This document shows positions 34,750 through 48,000 of a stretch of 64,000 nucleotides of DNA, one piece after another (within the stretch, counting starts at the first letter, position 1; every line of letters begins with the position of its first letter). A model generated the notes under the pieces. The model searched no databases. It saw only the letters and a list, made by a program, of their open reading frames with translations, and was not told the DNA's origin. Source of the DNA: Lavandula angustifolia (Eukaryota; Streptophyta; Magnoliopsida; Lamiales; Lamiaceae); NCBI GenBank assembly GCA_028984105.1, contig CM054813.1, positions 9,866,681-9,930,680 of the forward strand, in the 5' to 3' direction. The translations under genes were made by a program, and so were the position numbers.

Positions 34750-36417
34750 CTAATGATTGGTTTGAGAGGATTGTGGATAGGAATAGCCACCAGGAGTTGC
34801 AGTAGGAGTAGAAGTTCCAGTGGGGTTAAAACTGTACATTTGATTAGCAGCAGGTTGCATACCACTAGAGCTGGGGGGTTGGCCTCCTGCTGGAACTGGA
34901 GAAGGGGCACCAGTAGGTGGTGGAGGTGGAGGGCCGCTGGTTTGTGGGGCGAAAGAAGAACCAGGAGGCGGCGGCAATGGCATCATTGGAGTATTCGGAT
35001 AACCTAATAGCAACACAAATAAAATTTAGATGACAATCAACACATGTTCCTTCAATCAATTAATTGGATATACTCCGAATACTATATTTATCAAGTCTAC
35101 TCATAAATATATCAAAAACTCCCGGATCCTGTTTGTAGATTGACATGAATTAGTACAGAAAGGACTAGGAAGACTGAGCACTACCTTCACAAATCAATAA
35201 AAGCTTAAGACCAACTGTACCAAATTACGAAAATCATAGACATACTATTTCACTATCTTAGAACATCAACGATGCATCTATCACTATCTAGCCAGAAACA
35301 TACAACAAGAATCTCCTTGGGTTACTATCTTATCACAGCATATTATCTTATCACAGCACAACAGTAAATTCTTATAACAACACAACAGAATAAAAAAGAA
35401 AAGAAAATAACAAGAGTTTTCAGTTTTACCGGGAGCACCGGGAACAGGTACAGGCAACACTGGAGGCCTTATACCGGGGACCATGTGAGGGGGTCCTGCT
35501 CCTGGTACAGGCATCATAGGAGGCGGCATGACAGGTAACCGTGGCCTTGCTCCCGGATAGGCAGCAAGATGTTGGTTATAAACTGCACCAATCTGTCCGT
35601 ATACAACTGCCTGCCCAAGATGCTCCTTGATCTTCTGATCGATCAAAATCTGTGTTTGCTGTTCCTCAAACTTTTGGTAGTATGATCTTATGTTTGCCTG
35701 GACAACCACAAAATCGAAAACAAATAAATAACTCGATATGGTTTTAAAATCACTACTCCACTACTTCATTATCGAGAGGTATTACGTATACCTTATGTTT
35801 GTAGCCAGAATTATGCTGCTTCCTCACAGAAGGCTGAAAAACGGAGAGAATGTGAAAACTAATTACTAAAAGCAAAAATAAATAATCCAGACAAACCAAC
35901 GCATCTGGAACACTTGAAAATTAGAAGCAAAGAGATTGAGATCTTCTCTATTAAGTACATCGCAATATATAACGAATTCTACAACAAGTCAGTACAAGAA
36001 CTTGTGCAAAAATCTTAATATTTGCTGCAATTCAATAGCATATATAACTAATCAAATTCAGCATTTTTTGCCGCTCATCAGAGACAAGACTAAATTTGAA
36101 TAGCTCTGCAACACATCTATGATCGTCCACTGAAATTATTTAACAATTATTTCAGTCGCACAAAGTTATAACTAATATATCCAAATTCAATTACTAGCAT
36201 ACCAGAAATTAATTTAGCATCAAAACGGAGAAAACACGCACATAAAGGGAGAAACTTAGGAAAAAACTTACAGAATCATGAGTCAAGTAAGTGTCGCAAT
36301 AATCACAGTAGTACCTGCAATTAATTCAGAGAACAGAATATTCAGCAATCGAGACCAATACTCCAATAATCAATAAACTCACAAAAGATAAAGATGAAGT
36401 AATGAATACCGCGGCAT
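34750..36417 (-). CDS. U1C: U1 small nuclear ribonucleoprotein C
   Basis: Exons 36417-36410, 36314-36272, 35833-35792, 35697-35430 and 35003-34750 join in frame to 204 residues. The N-terminus MPRYYCDYCDTYLTHDS is the U1-C zinc finger: Cys6, Cys9, His24 and His30 coordinate zinc, the same spacing as in human U1-C. A short helical segment (about 32-60) follows, then a Pro/Gly/Met-rich tail (about 75-204, with GAGPPHMVPGIRPPVLPVP). U1-C stabilises base-pairing of U1 snRNA with 5' splice sites in the nucleus. The first coding exon is only 8 nt. After the stop, a minus-strand intron fits 34736-34440, so the transcript has a 3' UTR intron, a possible nonsense-mediated-decay trigger. The gene converges with the BRCT gene. 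Confidence 0.96.
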
Positions 36418-36904
36418 TAGCGATGAATTTGGTGGTATATCTAAAATTTTCAAATCGACGAGCAAGAATAAATCCAATTTTGACTGGAGAGGGTTTTGGG
36501 GGGAAATTATAGGGTTTTATCGTTGTGGAGGAGGAGAGAAAAAATAGCTTCGTCAGATTTATGGGTCGGGCCGGCATATACCCGCGTCTCCTCCAAACCG
36601 GGTCAGTCCAATAAAATCACAATAAAAAAAATATAAACTTTGAAGTAGACTCGAGCTTTAGGTGTTACTAATGAGACGACTCATTGACATTGTATTATAT
36701 TCATTCCAATAATTGAACAAATAGCTGCTGCTCCTACGAACACTGTTTTATTTTCTATGGAGCGATCTCGTATAGCTCGACCGAGAAGACGCTTGAGAAG
36801 ACGAATATGCAAACCCTAACTAGACGCTACTCGATTATGTTATGACAAAATGAACAAATTGCCATATAAAACCAAATTACATCAAAATTATCATTCCATA
36901 CACT
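36418..36904. other. Spacer between U1-C promoter and DXS remnant
   Basis: The U1-C upstream region on the left and non-coding spacer on the right. No supported gene. Confidence 0.55.
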
Positions 36905-37166
36905 CTAATTTCTTGACATGATCTCCATAACTTCTCTAACTTTCCAACTCCCGATGGCCGTGATGTGCTTCCTCGAGTTGATCGACCGGGGACCGTGACG
37001 AATTTCAGCATAAGATTTAATTTGATTTTCATGGTCAGAAGTTACAAGTTCGAGTTCAGTTAGAAACTCTAATTACCTTTAGCTTTCCATCAAGGAGTCC
37101 GTTCATAGCCAAGAACTGAGCAACTTGCGATCCGAATCCACCGACCGATCCTTCTTCGACCGTGAT
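36905..37166 (-). pseudogene. DXS: 1-Deoxy-D-xylulose-5-phosphate synthase, 3' part (left of the retrotransposon)
   Basis: 37166-37077 on the minus strand codes for the DXS stretch TVEEGSVGGFGSQVAQFLAM and on to LLDGKLK, ending at a GT donor (37076-37075). It continues directly from the exon portion at 62726-62925, the GTGAT duplication being shared. The next exon is only a remnant (about 37009-36905): VDQLEEA is readable, but there is no AG acceptor in front, the expected WRP-LPDRYI start is absent, a frame change is needed after RHG, and the middle is lost before REVMEIMS and a stop. DXS makes DXP from pyruvate and glyceraldehyde 3-phosphate, the first step of the plastid MEP isoprenoid pathway. 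This copy should be non-functional. Confidence 0.85.
37162..37166. repeat. 5-bp target site duplication, left copy (Gypsy array)
   Basis: GTGAT directly before the first LTR; the same five bases follow the last LTR at 62726-62730. Confidence 0.93.
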
Positions 37167-39194
37167 TGTAACATCCCGAATTTTCAATATAAAATACATT
37201 GTATATCTATTCATGCATGTTATCAAGTGTTTTAGTTCTGTAAGTCGCGTCCTAGAAATTTAAATGAAAATTAAAACATCTATCATATTTGTCATTAAAT
37301 CATTTTTGTTATGTAAATTTATTTTGAACTTTGAATGTGTTTATTTATATCATATTATGATTATATTGTTTATTGTTGAGATATAAATCATGTTAGAATT
37401 ATGAGATAAGAATAATATTTATTTATTTCGGACCTACTAGGATTCATAAAATGATATAATATTTATTATTGTACTAAGTTATTAGGAGAAAATTTTGTAT
37501 TATATTTTATGATTAAAATAGATATTTTTTGTGTGATATTCACGTTTTAGGATCAATTTTAATTGTGTCAATATCTTAATTCAACTATGATTGAATCTTT
37601 TATGTAGTAAGTGATAGAATAAATTATATATAAAAGATAAAAGGATGAAAATAAATATGAATAAAATATATTTGATACCTTATATGATTAGGAATCTTTT
37701 GATAATAATTTCTAGGCCTATAAATACACCCTTAGTCGTCCATAATTTAGTTTCACATTAGATTTTCGAAAATCTGCAAAGCATATCTGCGAAATGTTTC
37801 AAGAATTATTTACACATATTTCCGTCGTCATATCGTTGTGAAAATTTAGGATCGTCTTCCTAGGTATGTCTAGTATACTCCATTATTGTTTTAAAATTTT
37901 ACAAGCATGATAAGTATTTTTTAAAAATTATTCTTCGTAACCTGCCGAGTTTTTGACGAATGTTAGCTTGAAAAGAAAATTATTTTTCATATTTTCTTTA
38001 CATTGTTTTAGACCATGATAAATTTTAATAGGATATACTCTATGTTAGGTCACTCATGTTAAAAATACAGAATTTTTAGGATATGTTTACTATTTATTTG
38101 TTAATTTGTTTCTTGATGTGCCAAATTCATTTGTCAACATGCATGTAGATTGAAAAACAAAACTTTTCATGTTACTATTAAATGAATTCTTGATCATTAT
38201 AAGTTTTATTGTGATGAAATATGTATTATGTTGTTCATGTTAGAGATCTATAAGTTTTAGGACAAAACTTTCATGATTTCATTAATTTATTTCATGAATT
38301 GCCGAATTACTCAATGCATGAAGGAATTGTAAATAGAGGTAATATTGTGTTTAGTATACTTAAGATTATTACTATGTGAAATCGTTAAAAATGCATGTTA
38401 ATAAGTAGATTATGTATAATATACATTGTTTGATTATTATGATCTATTTGTATTTATGAATTATTGAAATTGTTGATGCATGAATGACATTCCATGTGGA
38501 GTCATTAAGATAAATTTCCATGTATAGGATCGGCGCGCAAGACTTAATCATTTGATATCCATAGTTTTTCATTCAAAATCAAGGTTAAGGTGGGGAAGTA
38601 TTCTTACACTACATTTATCCTTATTATATTTTATACTCGATATTTATGAGTTAATGTCAGGCATGATAAGGAATGATCGAAGTTGATCCGCGATCGGAGT
38701 TGATCGGTACAAAGGTTTACGGTCGAAGTTGATCCGTTTTAAATGTTAGAGTCGAAGTTGACTCGGTGGTCTGTGTGACTACGTAATTCTTACATGTTCT
38801 AATTTTCCATAATATATTGGTATATTATATAGTTTGGATAAGTGTATTTCCTCTCGAGTAGTCGTACTCATCCCTATCATTTTAACATTTTTCAGGAAAT
38901 GGTTCGGCCGATGCGTAGAGGTGTTGGTGGTGATGGTCACACGATGAAGGATTTATGAAACTCATTATTGCATTAAACCAGTTTTTATCATGAACTATGC
39001 GTCTTCTTTCTGCCTTTTATTTTTGAGAACTATAGTTGCTTTTGTTTTTATTTTACTTAAGACTTCCGCTAAGTATGAAATTAACATGAGTTTTTCAATG
39101 ATTCTTTTCCATGAAAATGTTTTGAAAGAATTGAAATATGCATGATAAGTATGAATAACGTCCCTAGTTAAGTTTTGAAAATTGGGGCGTTACA
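37167..39194 (+). repeat. LTR 1 (original 5' LTR)
   Basis: 2028 bp. It begins TGTAACATCCCGAATTTTC, differing from the other four (TGTAACGCCCCGAAATTTT), and has private variants GTCGCGTCC and AAAACATCTATC in its first 150 bp. It carries a likely TATA box at 37719-37726. Confidence 0.93.
37719..37726 (+). promoter_or_regulatory. LTR TATA box
   Basis: TATAAATA in the context GGCCTATAAATACACCC, about 550 bp into the LTR. The same box is present in LTRs 2-4, but a deletion removes it from LTR 5 (near 61240-61250). Confidence 0.65.
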
Positions 39195-42100
39195 GATTGG
39201 TATCAGAGCAGATCTACTTTCCTGTAGACTTGCTTCATGTTATGCAGAAAATTGACTATCATCACTGCCACAACATCGTGCCGGCGAGGTAAGAAAGATT
39301 CTCTAAGTTAATTTTGACGCACAATATTGAAAGCATATTTTTCTAGCATGACATGAGCATGATTATTATACAAGTAACTTATGTAAAATATTTAAAGTCC
39401 TCGAAGATGTTGCCTTAAGAATGAGAACTTAGATGCCTTACATAGTTGAATTTTATATGAACAATAGGAAGATGTCTCCGAGAAGAAACTCCATTAACAA
39501 TGGTAGTGGAGGGACATGAGATAACCCTCCAGAGAACCTTAGCAATTTACGACTCTTTGGAGGCTACGAGGAAAATGTTCCCACAACGCCAAGGAGGAGA
39601 TCCGATTATAGTTAATAAACTTGACTACCACATGAAATATTTTAGTACTTAACCAAATAGTCATAGTTCTTTTTGATTCCGGAGCATCGGATTCCTTCAT
39701 ATTGAAATGATTTTACGATAAAATAGCCGAAAATGCAGAGAGGAGAGTGCAACATACAAGGTCGGGTTTCTGTAGGCAAGATAAATGAAACAAATCGTCG
39801 AATAAAAGGAGCAACGTTGAAGATCGATGGCATGATCTTGAAAGCGATTTGTATATCCCGGAGATGAAGGGCTTCGATGTCATATTGGGATTAGATTGGC
39901 TCAACAAGCACGATACGGTTATCAGATGCAAGGACCGTGAAGTCGTTTTCCCAACACTAGACAAAAATCAATTCTCCTTTTACGGAAGTAAGAGAAAGAG
40001 AGGACCACATATAATAACTGCAATGAAGGCCACCAAGATGATGAGAAAGAAGAACTGTCAAGCCTACTTGGTGAATATTATAATTTCAGAGGCCGGGGAA
40101 CTAACCATAAACGATATCCCGATGGTAAGGAAATTTTTCGATGTGTTCCCCGAGGAAATAAGTGGTCTTCCCCCAGATAGGCAAGTGGAATTCAACATCG
40201 ATGTAATTCCTAAAGCAGCCCCTATCTCGAGAACGCCATACATAATGGCACCAATGGAGTTACAAGAACTAAAGATACAATTACAAGAGTTGTTAGACAA
40301 GGGACATATTCATCCAAGTGTATCAGCGTGAGGAGCACCTGTGCTTTTCATCAAGAAGAAAGATGGAACTATGCGTATGTGCATAGATTACCGTGAGCTC
40401 AACAAGTTGACAATCAAGAACAAATACCCGTTGCCAAGGATTGAAGGCCTATTTGATTAACTAAAAGGTGTGGGGGTCTTCTCAAAGATTGACTTGAGGT
40501 CCAGATATCATCAATCGAAGATTAAGGAGAGTGATGTGCCGAAGACGGCTTTTCGAACAAGATATGGTCATTGTGAGTTTACGGTAATGCCTTTTGGACC
40601 TGTCTAATGCACCAGCCGTTTTCGTAGACTTGATGAACAAAGTGTTTTATCAATATTTGGATCAATTCGTAATTGTCTTCATCGATGATATCTTAGTATA
40701 CTTAAAAGATCGGATCCAACATGAAGTGCATCTAAGGATTGTGTTGGAGACCTTAAGAAATGAGAAGCTATACGACAAGTTCAAGAAATGTGAGTTTTGG
40801 CTTAATCAAGTAGTATTTCTTGGTCACGTAGTGACTACACAAGGAAAAGAAGTAGACCCAGCAAAAATCGAAGCAGTTCATAACTGGAAGGCACCGAGGA
40901 ATGCAAGTGAAACTCGAAGTTTCTTGGGATTATCAGGATATTATCGGCGGTTTATCGAAGGGTTTTCAAAGATAGCAAGGCTACTTACTCAACTTACCAG
41001 AAAAGGGGTCAATTTTGAGTGGAATGAAGAGTGTGAGAGGAGCTTCCAAGAATTGAAAGGGAAGTTAACTACAACACCGGCACTCACTATTCCTTACGGA
41101 ACTGAAGGGTATGTGATCTACTGCGATTCCTCAAAACAAGGACTTGGATGTGTCTTGATGCAACATGGGAAAGTCATAGCTTATGCTTCGAGACAACTAA
41201 AGACGCATGAATTGGATTACCCTACACATGATCTGGAATTGGCAGCTGTAGTCCATGCCTTGAAGATTTGGAGACATTACCTATATGGAGGCAAGTGCGA
41301 GATATATTCCGATCACAAGAGTCTCAAGTATCTATTCACACAAAAGGATTTGAATATCAGACAAAGAAGGTGACTAGAACTAGTGAAAGATTATGATTGC
41401 ACAATTCATTATCATCCAGAAAAAGCAAACGTTGTAGCTGATGCTTTGAGCAGGAAAGAGAGTCTCACCACCCTACATACTACCCGAATGATTGAAAAGT
41501 TTGCAAAAATGAAAATTGAAGTTGTATCCTCGACAGAAGACACTACTACCAAGTTAGCAGATATGAAGATCCAACCTTTACTTAGGGACTAAATTCGGGA
41601 AGCACAAAAGAGAGAGATTTTTGTGCAAGATAAGAGATCAAGTTTTGGAAAGTCAAAATAAAGGGTTTGAGATGGCGGCGAGACGGGACGATGACGTTCG
41701 AGAGAAGGATCTGTGTACCAAAAGGGAGTGAAATGATGAGGGAGATTTTAGAAGAAGCACACAACACTCCATACATTGTCCATCCTGGAGGGACAAAAAT
41801 GTATCATGATTTGAAGAAACACTTTTGGTGGAGGAATATGAAGAGAACTATTGCAGAATTCGTACAGAGTTGTATGACTTGCTAACAAGTAAAGGCGGAA
41901 CACCAACGACCATCCGGCCTACTAAAGCCGCTTGATATACCTCAATGGAAGTTGGAGGAGATATCCATGGACTTCATGGTAGCATTACCTAAAACCCGAA
42001 AAGGAAATCACTCAATTTGGGTAATCGTGGATAGACTCACGAAATCGACTCATTTTCTTCCGATGAAGATGACTGACAACATGGATCAATCAACACAAAT

Positions 42101-43049
42101 CTATATAGATGAGATTGTTAGGTTACATGGAGTGCCTACCGGTATTGTATATGACGGCGACCCGAGGTTCACGTCTAAATTTTGGAATAGTTTACAAGCT
42201 GCTATGTGTACTAAGTTAAAATTTAGTACCGCCTACCATCCACAAACTGATGGACATTCAAAAAGAACTATTCAAACTTTGGAAGATATGTTGCGAGCAT
42301 GTGTCATGGACTTTGGAACCAATTGGGAGAAACATTTGCCTTTAGTGAAATTTGCATTTAATAACAGGCTATCAAGCAAGCATAGGGATGACACCCTTTG
42401 AAGCATTGTATGGAAGAAAGTGTAGATCACCATTGCATTGGAATGAGGTTGGTGAGAAAAGAATATTGGACCCGAGATCGTCGAAAGAGCTGTGGGAGTG
42501 ATTGAAAAGATTCGAGAGAGAATCAAGATAGCACAAGATAGACAAAAGTCCTATGCTAATTTGAAGAGGAAGGATATAGAGTTCGAAAAGGGTGGCAAAG
42601 TGTTCTTGAAATTGTCACCGGTGAAAGCAAGTGCGGATTGGGAATAGAGGAAAGCTTAGGCCTTGATACATTGGACCATTTGAGATACTCAAAATGACTA
42701 TTGAAATGTCCTACGAATTGGCACTACCGCCGAGCTTGACTTCCACTTATAATGTTTTTCATATCACGAACTTGAGGAAGTATGTTCATAATCCAAGTAA
42801 CATAGTCGACTACGAAGGATTGGAGCCGAACAAAGATTTGTCATATGAAGAGACGCCAAATGTCATCTTAGATCGAAAGATTATCCAACTTAGGAACAAG
42901 GAAGTGCCATTAATAAAAGTTATTTGGAGTAGACATGATGCGAGTGAAGCGACATAAGAAGTAGAAAAGGACATGGAGCTAAGATATCCGAACTTCATAG
43001 ACAAAGGTAATTAATTTTCGAGGACGAAAATTCTTTAAGTGAGGTAGAT
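39195..43049 (+). pseudogene. Gypsy internal region, unit 1 (gag lost, pol broken)
   Basis: A primer-binding site at 39198-39209 is followed by a short gag remnant (from about 39470, stop at 39517) and then directly the protease active-site region (VLFDSGASDSF near 39664). pol continues through reverse transcriptase (FIDDILVY near 40680), RNase H (about 41110-41340) and integrase with a chromodomain-like end (about 41660-42960), to a terminal stop near 43014. In-frame stops at 40329, 40458, 41371, 41590 and 41883 are shared with the other units. Private breaks include an extra C near 40600 and an extra G near 42367. No functional polyprotein is possible. Confidence 0.92.
39198..39209 (+). other. 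Primer-binding site (initiator tRNA-Met type), unit 1
   Basis: TGGTATCAGAGC begins three bases after the LTR end and is the standard complement of the plant initiator tRNA-Met 3' end. The same site is intact in unit 3 and altered in units 2 and 4. Confidence 0.92.
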
Positions 43050-45075
43050 TGTAACGCCCCGAAATTTTTAATATAAAATACATCGTATATCTATTCATGC
43101 ATGTTATCAAGTGTTTTAGTTCTGTAAGTCGCGCCCTAGAAATTTAAATGAAAATTAAAGCATTTATCATATTTGTCATTAAATCATTTTTGTTATGTAA
43201 ATTTATTTTGAACTTTGAATGTGTTTATTTATATCATATTATGATTATATTGTTTATTGTTGAGATATAAATCATGTTAGAATTATGAGATAAGAATAAT
43301 ATTTATTTATTTCGGACCTACTAGGATTCATAAAATGATATAATATTTATTATTGTACTAAGTTATTAGGAGAAAATTTTGTATTATATTTTATGATTAA
43401 AATAGATATTTTTTGTGTGATATTCACGTTTTAGGATCAATTTTAATTGTGTCAATATCTTAATTCAACTATGATTGAATCTTTTATGTAGTAAGTGATA
43501 GAATAAATTATATATAAAAGATAAAAGGATGAAAATAAATATGAATAAAATATATTTGATACCTTATATGATTAGGAATCTTTTGATAATAATTTCTAGG
43601 CCTATAAATACACCCTTAGTCGTCCATAATTTAGTTTCACATTAGATTTTCGAAAATCTGCCAGCATATCTGCGAAATGTTTCAAGAATTATTTACACAT
43701 ATTTCCGTCGTCATATCGTTGTGAAAATTTAGGATCGTCTTCCTAGGTATGTCTAGTATACTCCATTATTGTTTTAAAATTTTACAAGCATGATAAGTAT
43801 TTTTTAAAAATTATTCTTCGTAACCTGCCAGTTTTTGACAGAATGTTAGCTTGAAAAGAAAATTATTTTTCATATTTTCTTTACATTGTTTTAGACCATG
43901 ATAAATTTTAATAGGATATACTCTATGTTAGGTCACTCATGTTAAAAATACAGAATTTTTAGGATATGTTTACTATTTATTTGTTAATTTGTTTCTTGAT
44001 GTGCCAAATTCATTTGTCAACATGCATGTAGATTGAAAAACAAAACTTTTCATGTTACTATTAAATGAATTCTTGATCATTATAAGTTTTATTGTGATGA
44101 AATATGTATTATGTTGTTCATGTTAGAGATCTATAAGTTTTAGGACAAAACTTTCATGATTTCATTAATTTATTTCATGAATTGCCGAATTACTCAATGC
44201 ATGAAGGAATTGTAAATAGAGGTAATATTGTGTTTAGTATACTTAAGATTATTACTATGTGAAATCGTTAAAAATGCATGTTAATAAGTAGATTATGTAT
44301 AATATACATTGTTTGATTATTATGATCTATTTGTATTTATGAATTATTGAAATTGTTGATGCATGAATGACATTCCATGTGGAGTCATTAAGATAAATTT
44401 CCATGTATAGGATCGGCGCGCAAGACTTAATCATTTGATATCCATAGTTTTTCATTCAAAATCAAGGTTAAGGTGGGGAAGTATTCTTACACTACATTTA
44501 TCCTTATTATATTTTATACTCGATATTTATGAGTTAATGTCGGCATGATAAGGAATGATCGAAGTTGATCCGCGATCGGAGTTGATCGGTACAAAGGTTT
44601 ACGGTCGAAGTTGATCCGTTTTAAATGTTAGAGTCGAAGTTGACTCGGTGGTCGTGTGACTACGTAATTCTTACATGTTCTAATTTTCCATAATATATTG
44701 GTATATTATATAGTTTGGATAAGTGTATTTCCTATCGAGTAGTCGTACTCATCCCTATCATTTTAACATTTTTCGAGAAATGGTTCGGCCGATGCGTAGA
44801 GGTGTTGGTGGTGATGGTCACACGATGAAGGATTTATGAAACTCATTATTGCATTAAACCAGTTTTTATCATGAACTATGCGTCTTCTTTCGCCTTTTAT
44901 TTTTGAGAACTATAGTTGCTTTTGTTTTTATTTTACTTAAGACCTCCGCTAAGTATGAAATTAACATGAGTTTTTCAATGATTCTTTTCCATGAAAATGT
45001 TTTGAAAGAATTGAAATATGCATGATAAGTATGAATAACGTCCCTAGTTAAGTTTTGAAAATTGGGGGCGTTACA
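43050..45075 (+). repeat. LTR 2 (hybrid junction LTR)
   Basis: 2026 bp. The first ~130 bp carries the variants of LTR 5 (GCCCCGAAATTTTT, GCGCCC, AAGCATTTATC). From about 43314 it carries those of LTR 1 (CGGACCTACTAGGATTCATAAAATG, TATAAATA present). The switch lies between about 43169 and 43313. Confidence 0.9.
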
Positions 45076-48000
45076 GTTGGTATCGAGCGCATCTACTTTC
45101 CGTAGACTTGCTTCATGTTATGCGAGAAAATTGACTATCATCACCGCCACAACATCGTGCCGGCGAGGTAAGAAAGATTCTCTAAGTTAATTTTGACGCA
45201 CAATATTGAAAGCATATTTTTCTAGCATGACATGAGCATGATTATTATACAAGTAACTTATGTAAAATATTTAAAGTCCTCGAAGATGTTGCCTTAAGAA
45301 TGAGAACTTAGATGCCTTACATAGTTGAATTTTATATGAACAATAGGAAGATGTCTCCGAGAAGAAACTCCATTAACAATGGTAGTGGAGGGACATGAGA
45401 TAACCCTCCGGGAGAACCTTAGCAATTTACGCCACTTCGGAGGCTACGAGGAAAATGTTCCCACAACGCCAAGGAGGAGATCCGATTATAGTTAATAAAC
45501 TTGACTACCACATGAAATATTTTAGTACTTAACCAAATAGTCATAGTTCTTTTTGATTCCGGAGCATCGGATTCCTTCATATTGAAATGATTTTACGATA
45601 AAATAGCCGAAAATGCAGAGAGGAGAGTGCAACATACAAGGTCGGGTTTCCTGTAGGCAAGATAAATGAAACAAATCGTCGAATAAAAGGAGCAACGTTG
45701 AAGATCGATGGCATGATCTTGAAAGCGATTTGTATATCCTGGAGATGAAGGGCTTCGATGTCATATTGGGATTAGATTGGCTCAACAAGCACGATACGGT
45801 TATCAGATGCAAGGACCGTGAAGTCGTTTTCCCAACACTAGACAAAAATCAATTCTCCTTTTACGGAAGTAAGAGAAAGAGAGGACCACATATAATAACT
45901 GCAATGAAGGCCACCAAGATGATGAGAAAGAAGAACTGTCAAGCCTACTTGGTGAATATTATAATTTCAGAGGCCGGGGAACTAACCATAAACGATATCC
46001 CGATGGTAAGGAAATTTTCTGATGTGTTCCCTGAGGAAATAAGTGGTCTTCCCCCAGATAGGCAAGTGGAATTCAACATCGATGTAATTCCTAAAGCAGC
46101 CCCTATCTCGAGAACGCCATACATAATGGCACCAATGGAGTTACAAGAACTAAAGATACAATTACAAGAGTTGTTAGACAAGGGACATATTCATCCAAGT
46201 GTATCAGCGTGAGGAGCACCTGTGCTTTTCATCAAGAAGAAAGATGGAACTATGCGTATGTGCATAGATTACCGTGAGCTCAACAAGTTGACAATCAAGA
46301 ACAAATACCCGTTGCCAAGGATTGAAGGCCTATTTGATTAACTAAAAGGTGTGGGGGTCTTCTCAAAGATTGACTTGAGGTCCAGATATCATCAACTGAA
46401 GATTAAGGAGAGTGATGTGCCGAAGACGGCTTTTCGAACAAGATATGGTCATTGTGAGTTTACAGTAATGCCTTTTGGACTGTCTAATGCACCAGCCGTT
46501 TTCGTAGACTTGATGAACAAAGTGTTTTATCAATATTTGGATCAATTCGTAATTGTCTTCATCGATGATATCTTAGTATACTTAAAAGATCGGATCCAAC
46601 ATGAAGTGCATCTAAGGATTGTGTTGGAGACCTTAAGAAATGAGAAGCTATACGACAAGTTCAAGAAATGTGAGTTTTGGCTTAATCAAGTAGTATTTCT
46701 TGGTCACGTAGTGACTACACAAGGAAAAGAAGTAGACCCAGCAAAAATCGAAGCAGTTCATAACTGGAAGGCACCGAGGAATGCAAGTGAAACTCGAAGT
46801 TTCTTGGGATTATCAGGATATTATCGGCGGTTTATCGAAGGGTTTTCAAAGATAGCAAGGCTACTTACTCAACTTACCAGAAAAGGGGTCAATTTTGAGT
46901 GGAATGAAGAGTGTGAGAGGAGCTTCCAAGAATTGAAAGGGAAGTTAACTACAACACCGGCACTCACTATTCCTTACGGGAACCGAAGGGTATGTGATCT
47001 ACTGCGATTCCTCAAAACAAGGACTTGGATGTGTCTTGATGCAACATGGGAAAGTCATAGCTTATGCTTCGAGACAACTAAAGACGCATGAATTGGATTA
47101 CCCTACACATGATCTGGAATTGGCAGCTGTAGTCCATGCCTTGAAGATTTGGAGACATTACCTATATGGAGGCAAGTGCGAGATATATTCCGATCACAAG
47201 AGTCTCAAGTATCTATTCACACAAAAGGATTTGAATATCAGACAAAGAAGGTGACTAGAACTAGTGAAAGATTATGATTGCACAATTCATTATCATCCAG
47301 AAAAAGCAAACGTTGTAGCTGATGCTTTGAGCAGGAAAGAGAGTCTCACCACCCTACATACTACCCGAATGATTGAAAAGTTTGCAAAAATGAAAATTGA
47401 AGTTGTATCCTCGACTGAAGACACTACTACCAAGTTAGCAGATATGAAGATCCAACCTTTACTTAGGGACTAAATTCGGGAAGCACAAAAGAGAGAGATT
47501 TTTGTGCAAGATAAGAGATCAAGTTTTGGAAAGTCAAAATAAAGGGTTTGAGATGGCAGCAGACGGGACGATGACGTTCGAGAGAAGGATCTGTGTACCA
47601 AAAGGGAGTGAAATGATGAGGGAGATTTTAGAAGAAGCACACAACACTCCATACATTGTCCATCCTGGAGGGACAAAAATGTATCATGATTTGAAGAAAC
47701 ACTTTTGGTGGAGGAATATGAAGAGAACTATTGCAGAATTCGTACAGAGTTGTATGACTTGCTAACAAGTAAAGGCGGAACACCAACGACCATCCGGCCT
47801 ACTAAAGCCGCTTGATATACCTCAATGGAAGTTGGAGGAGATATCCATGGACTTCATGGTAGCATTACCTAAAACCCGAAAAGGAAATCACTCAATTTGG
47901 GTAATCGTGGATAGACTCACGAAATCGACTCATTTTCTTCCGATGAAGATGACAGACAACATGGATCAATCAACACAAATCTATATAGATGAGATTGTTA

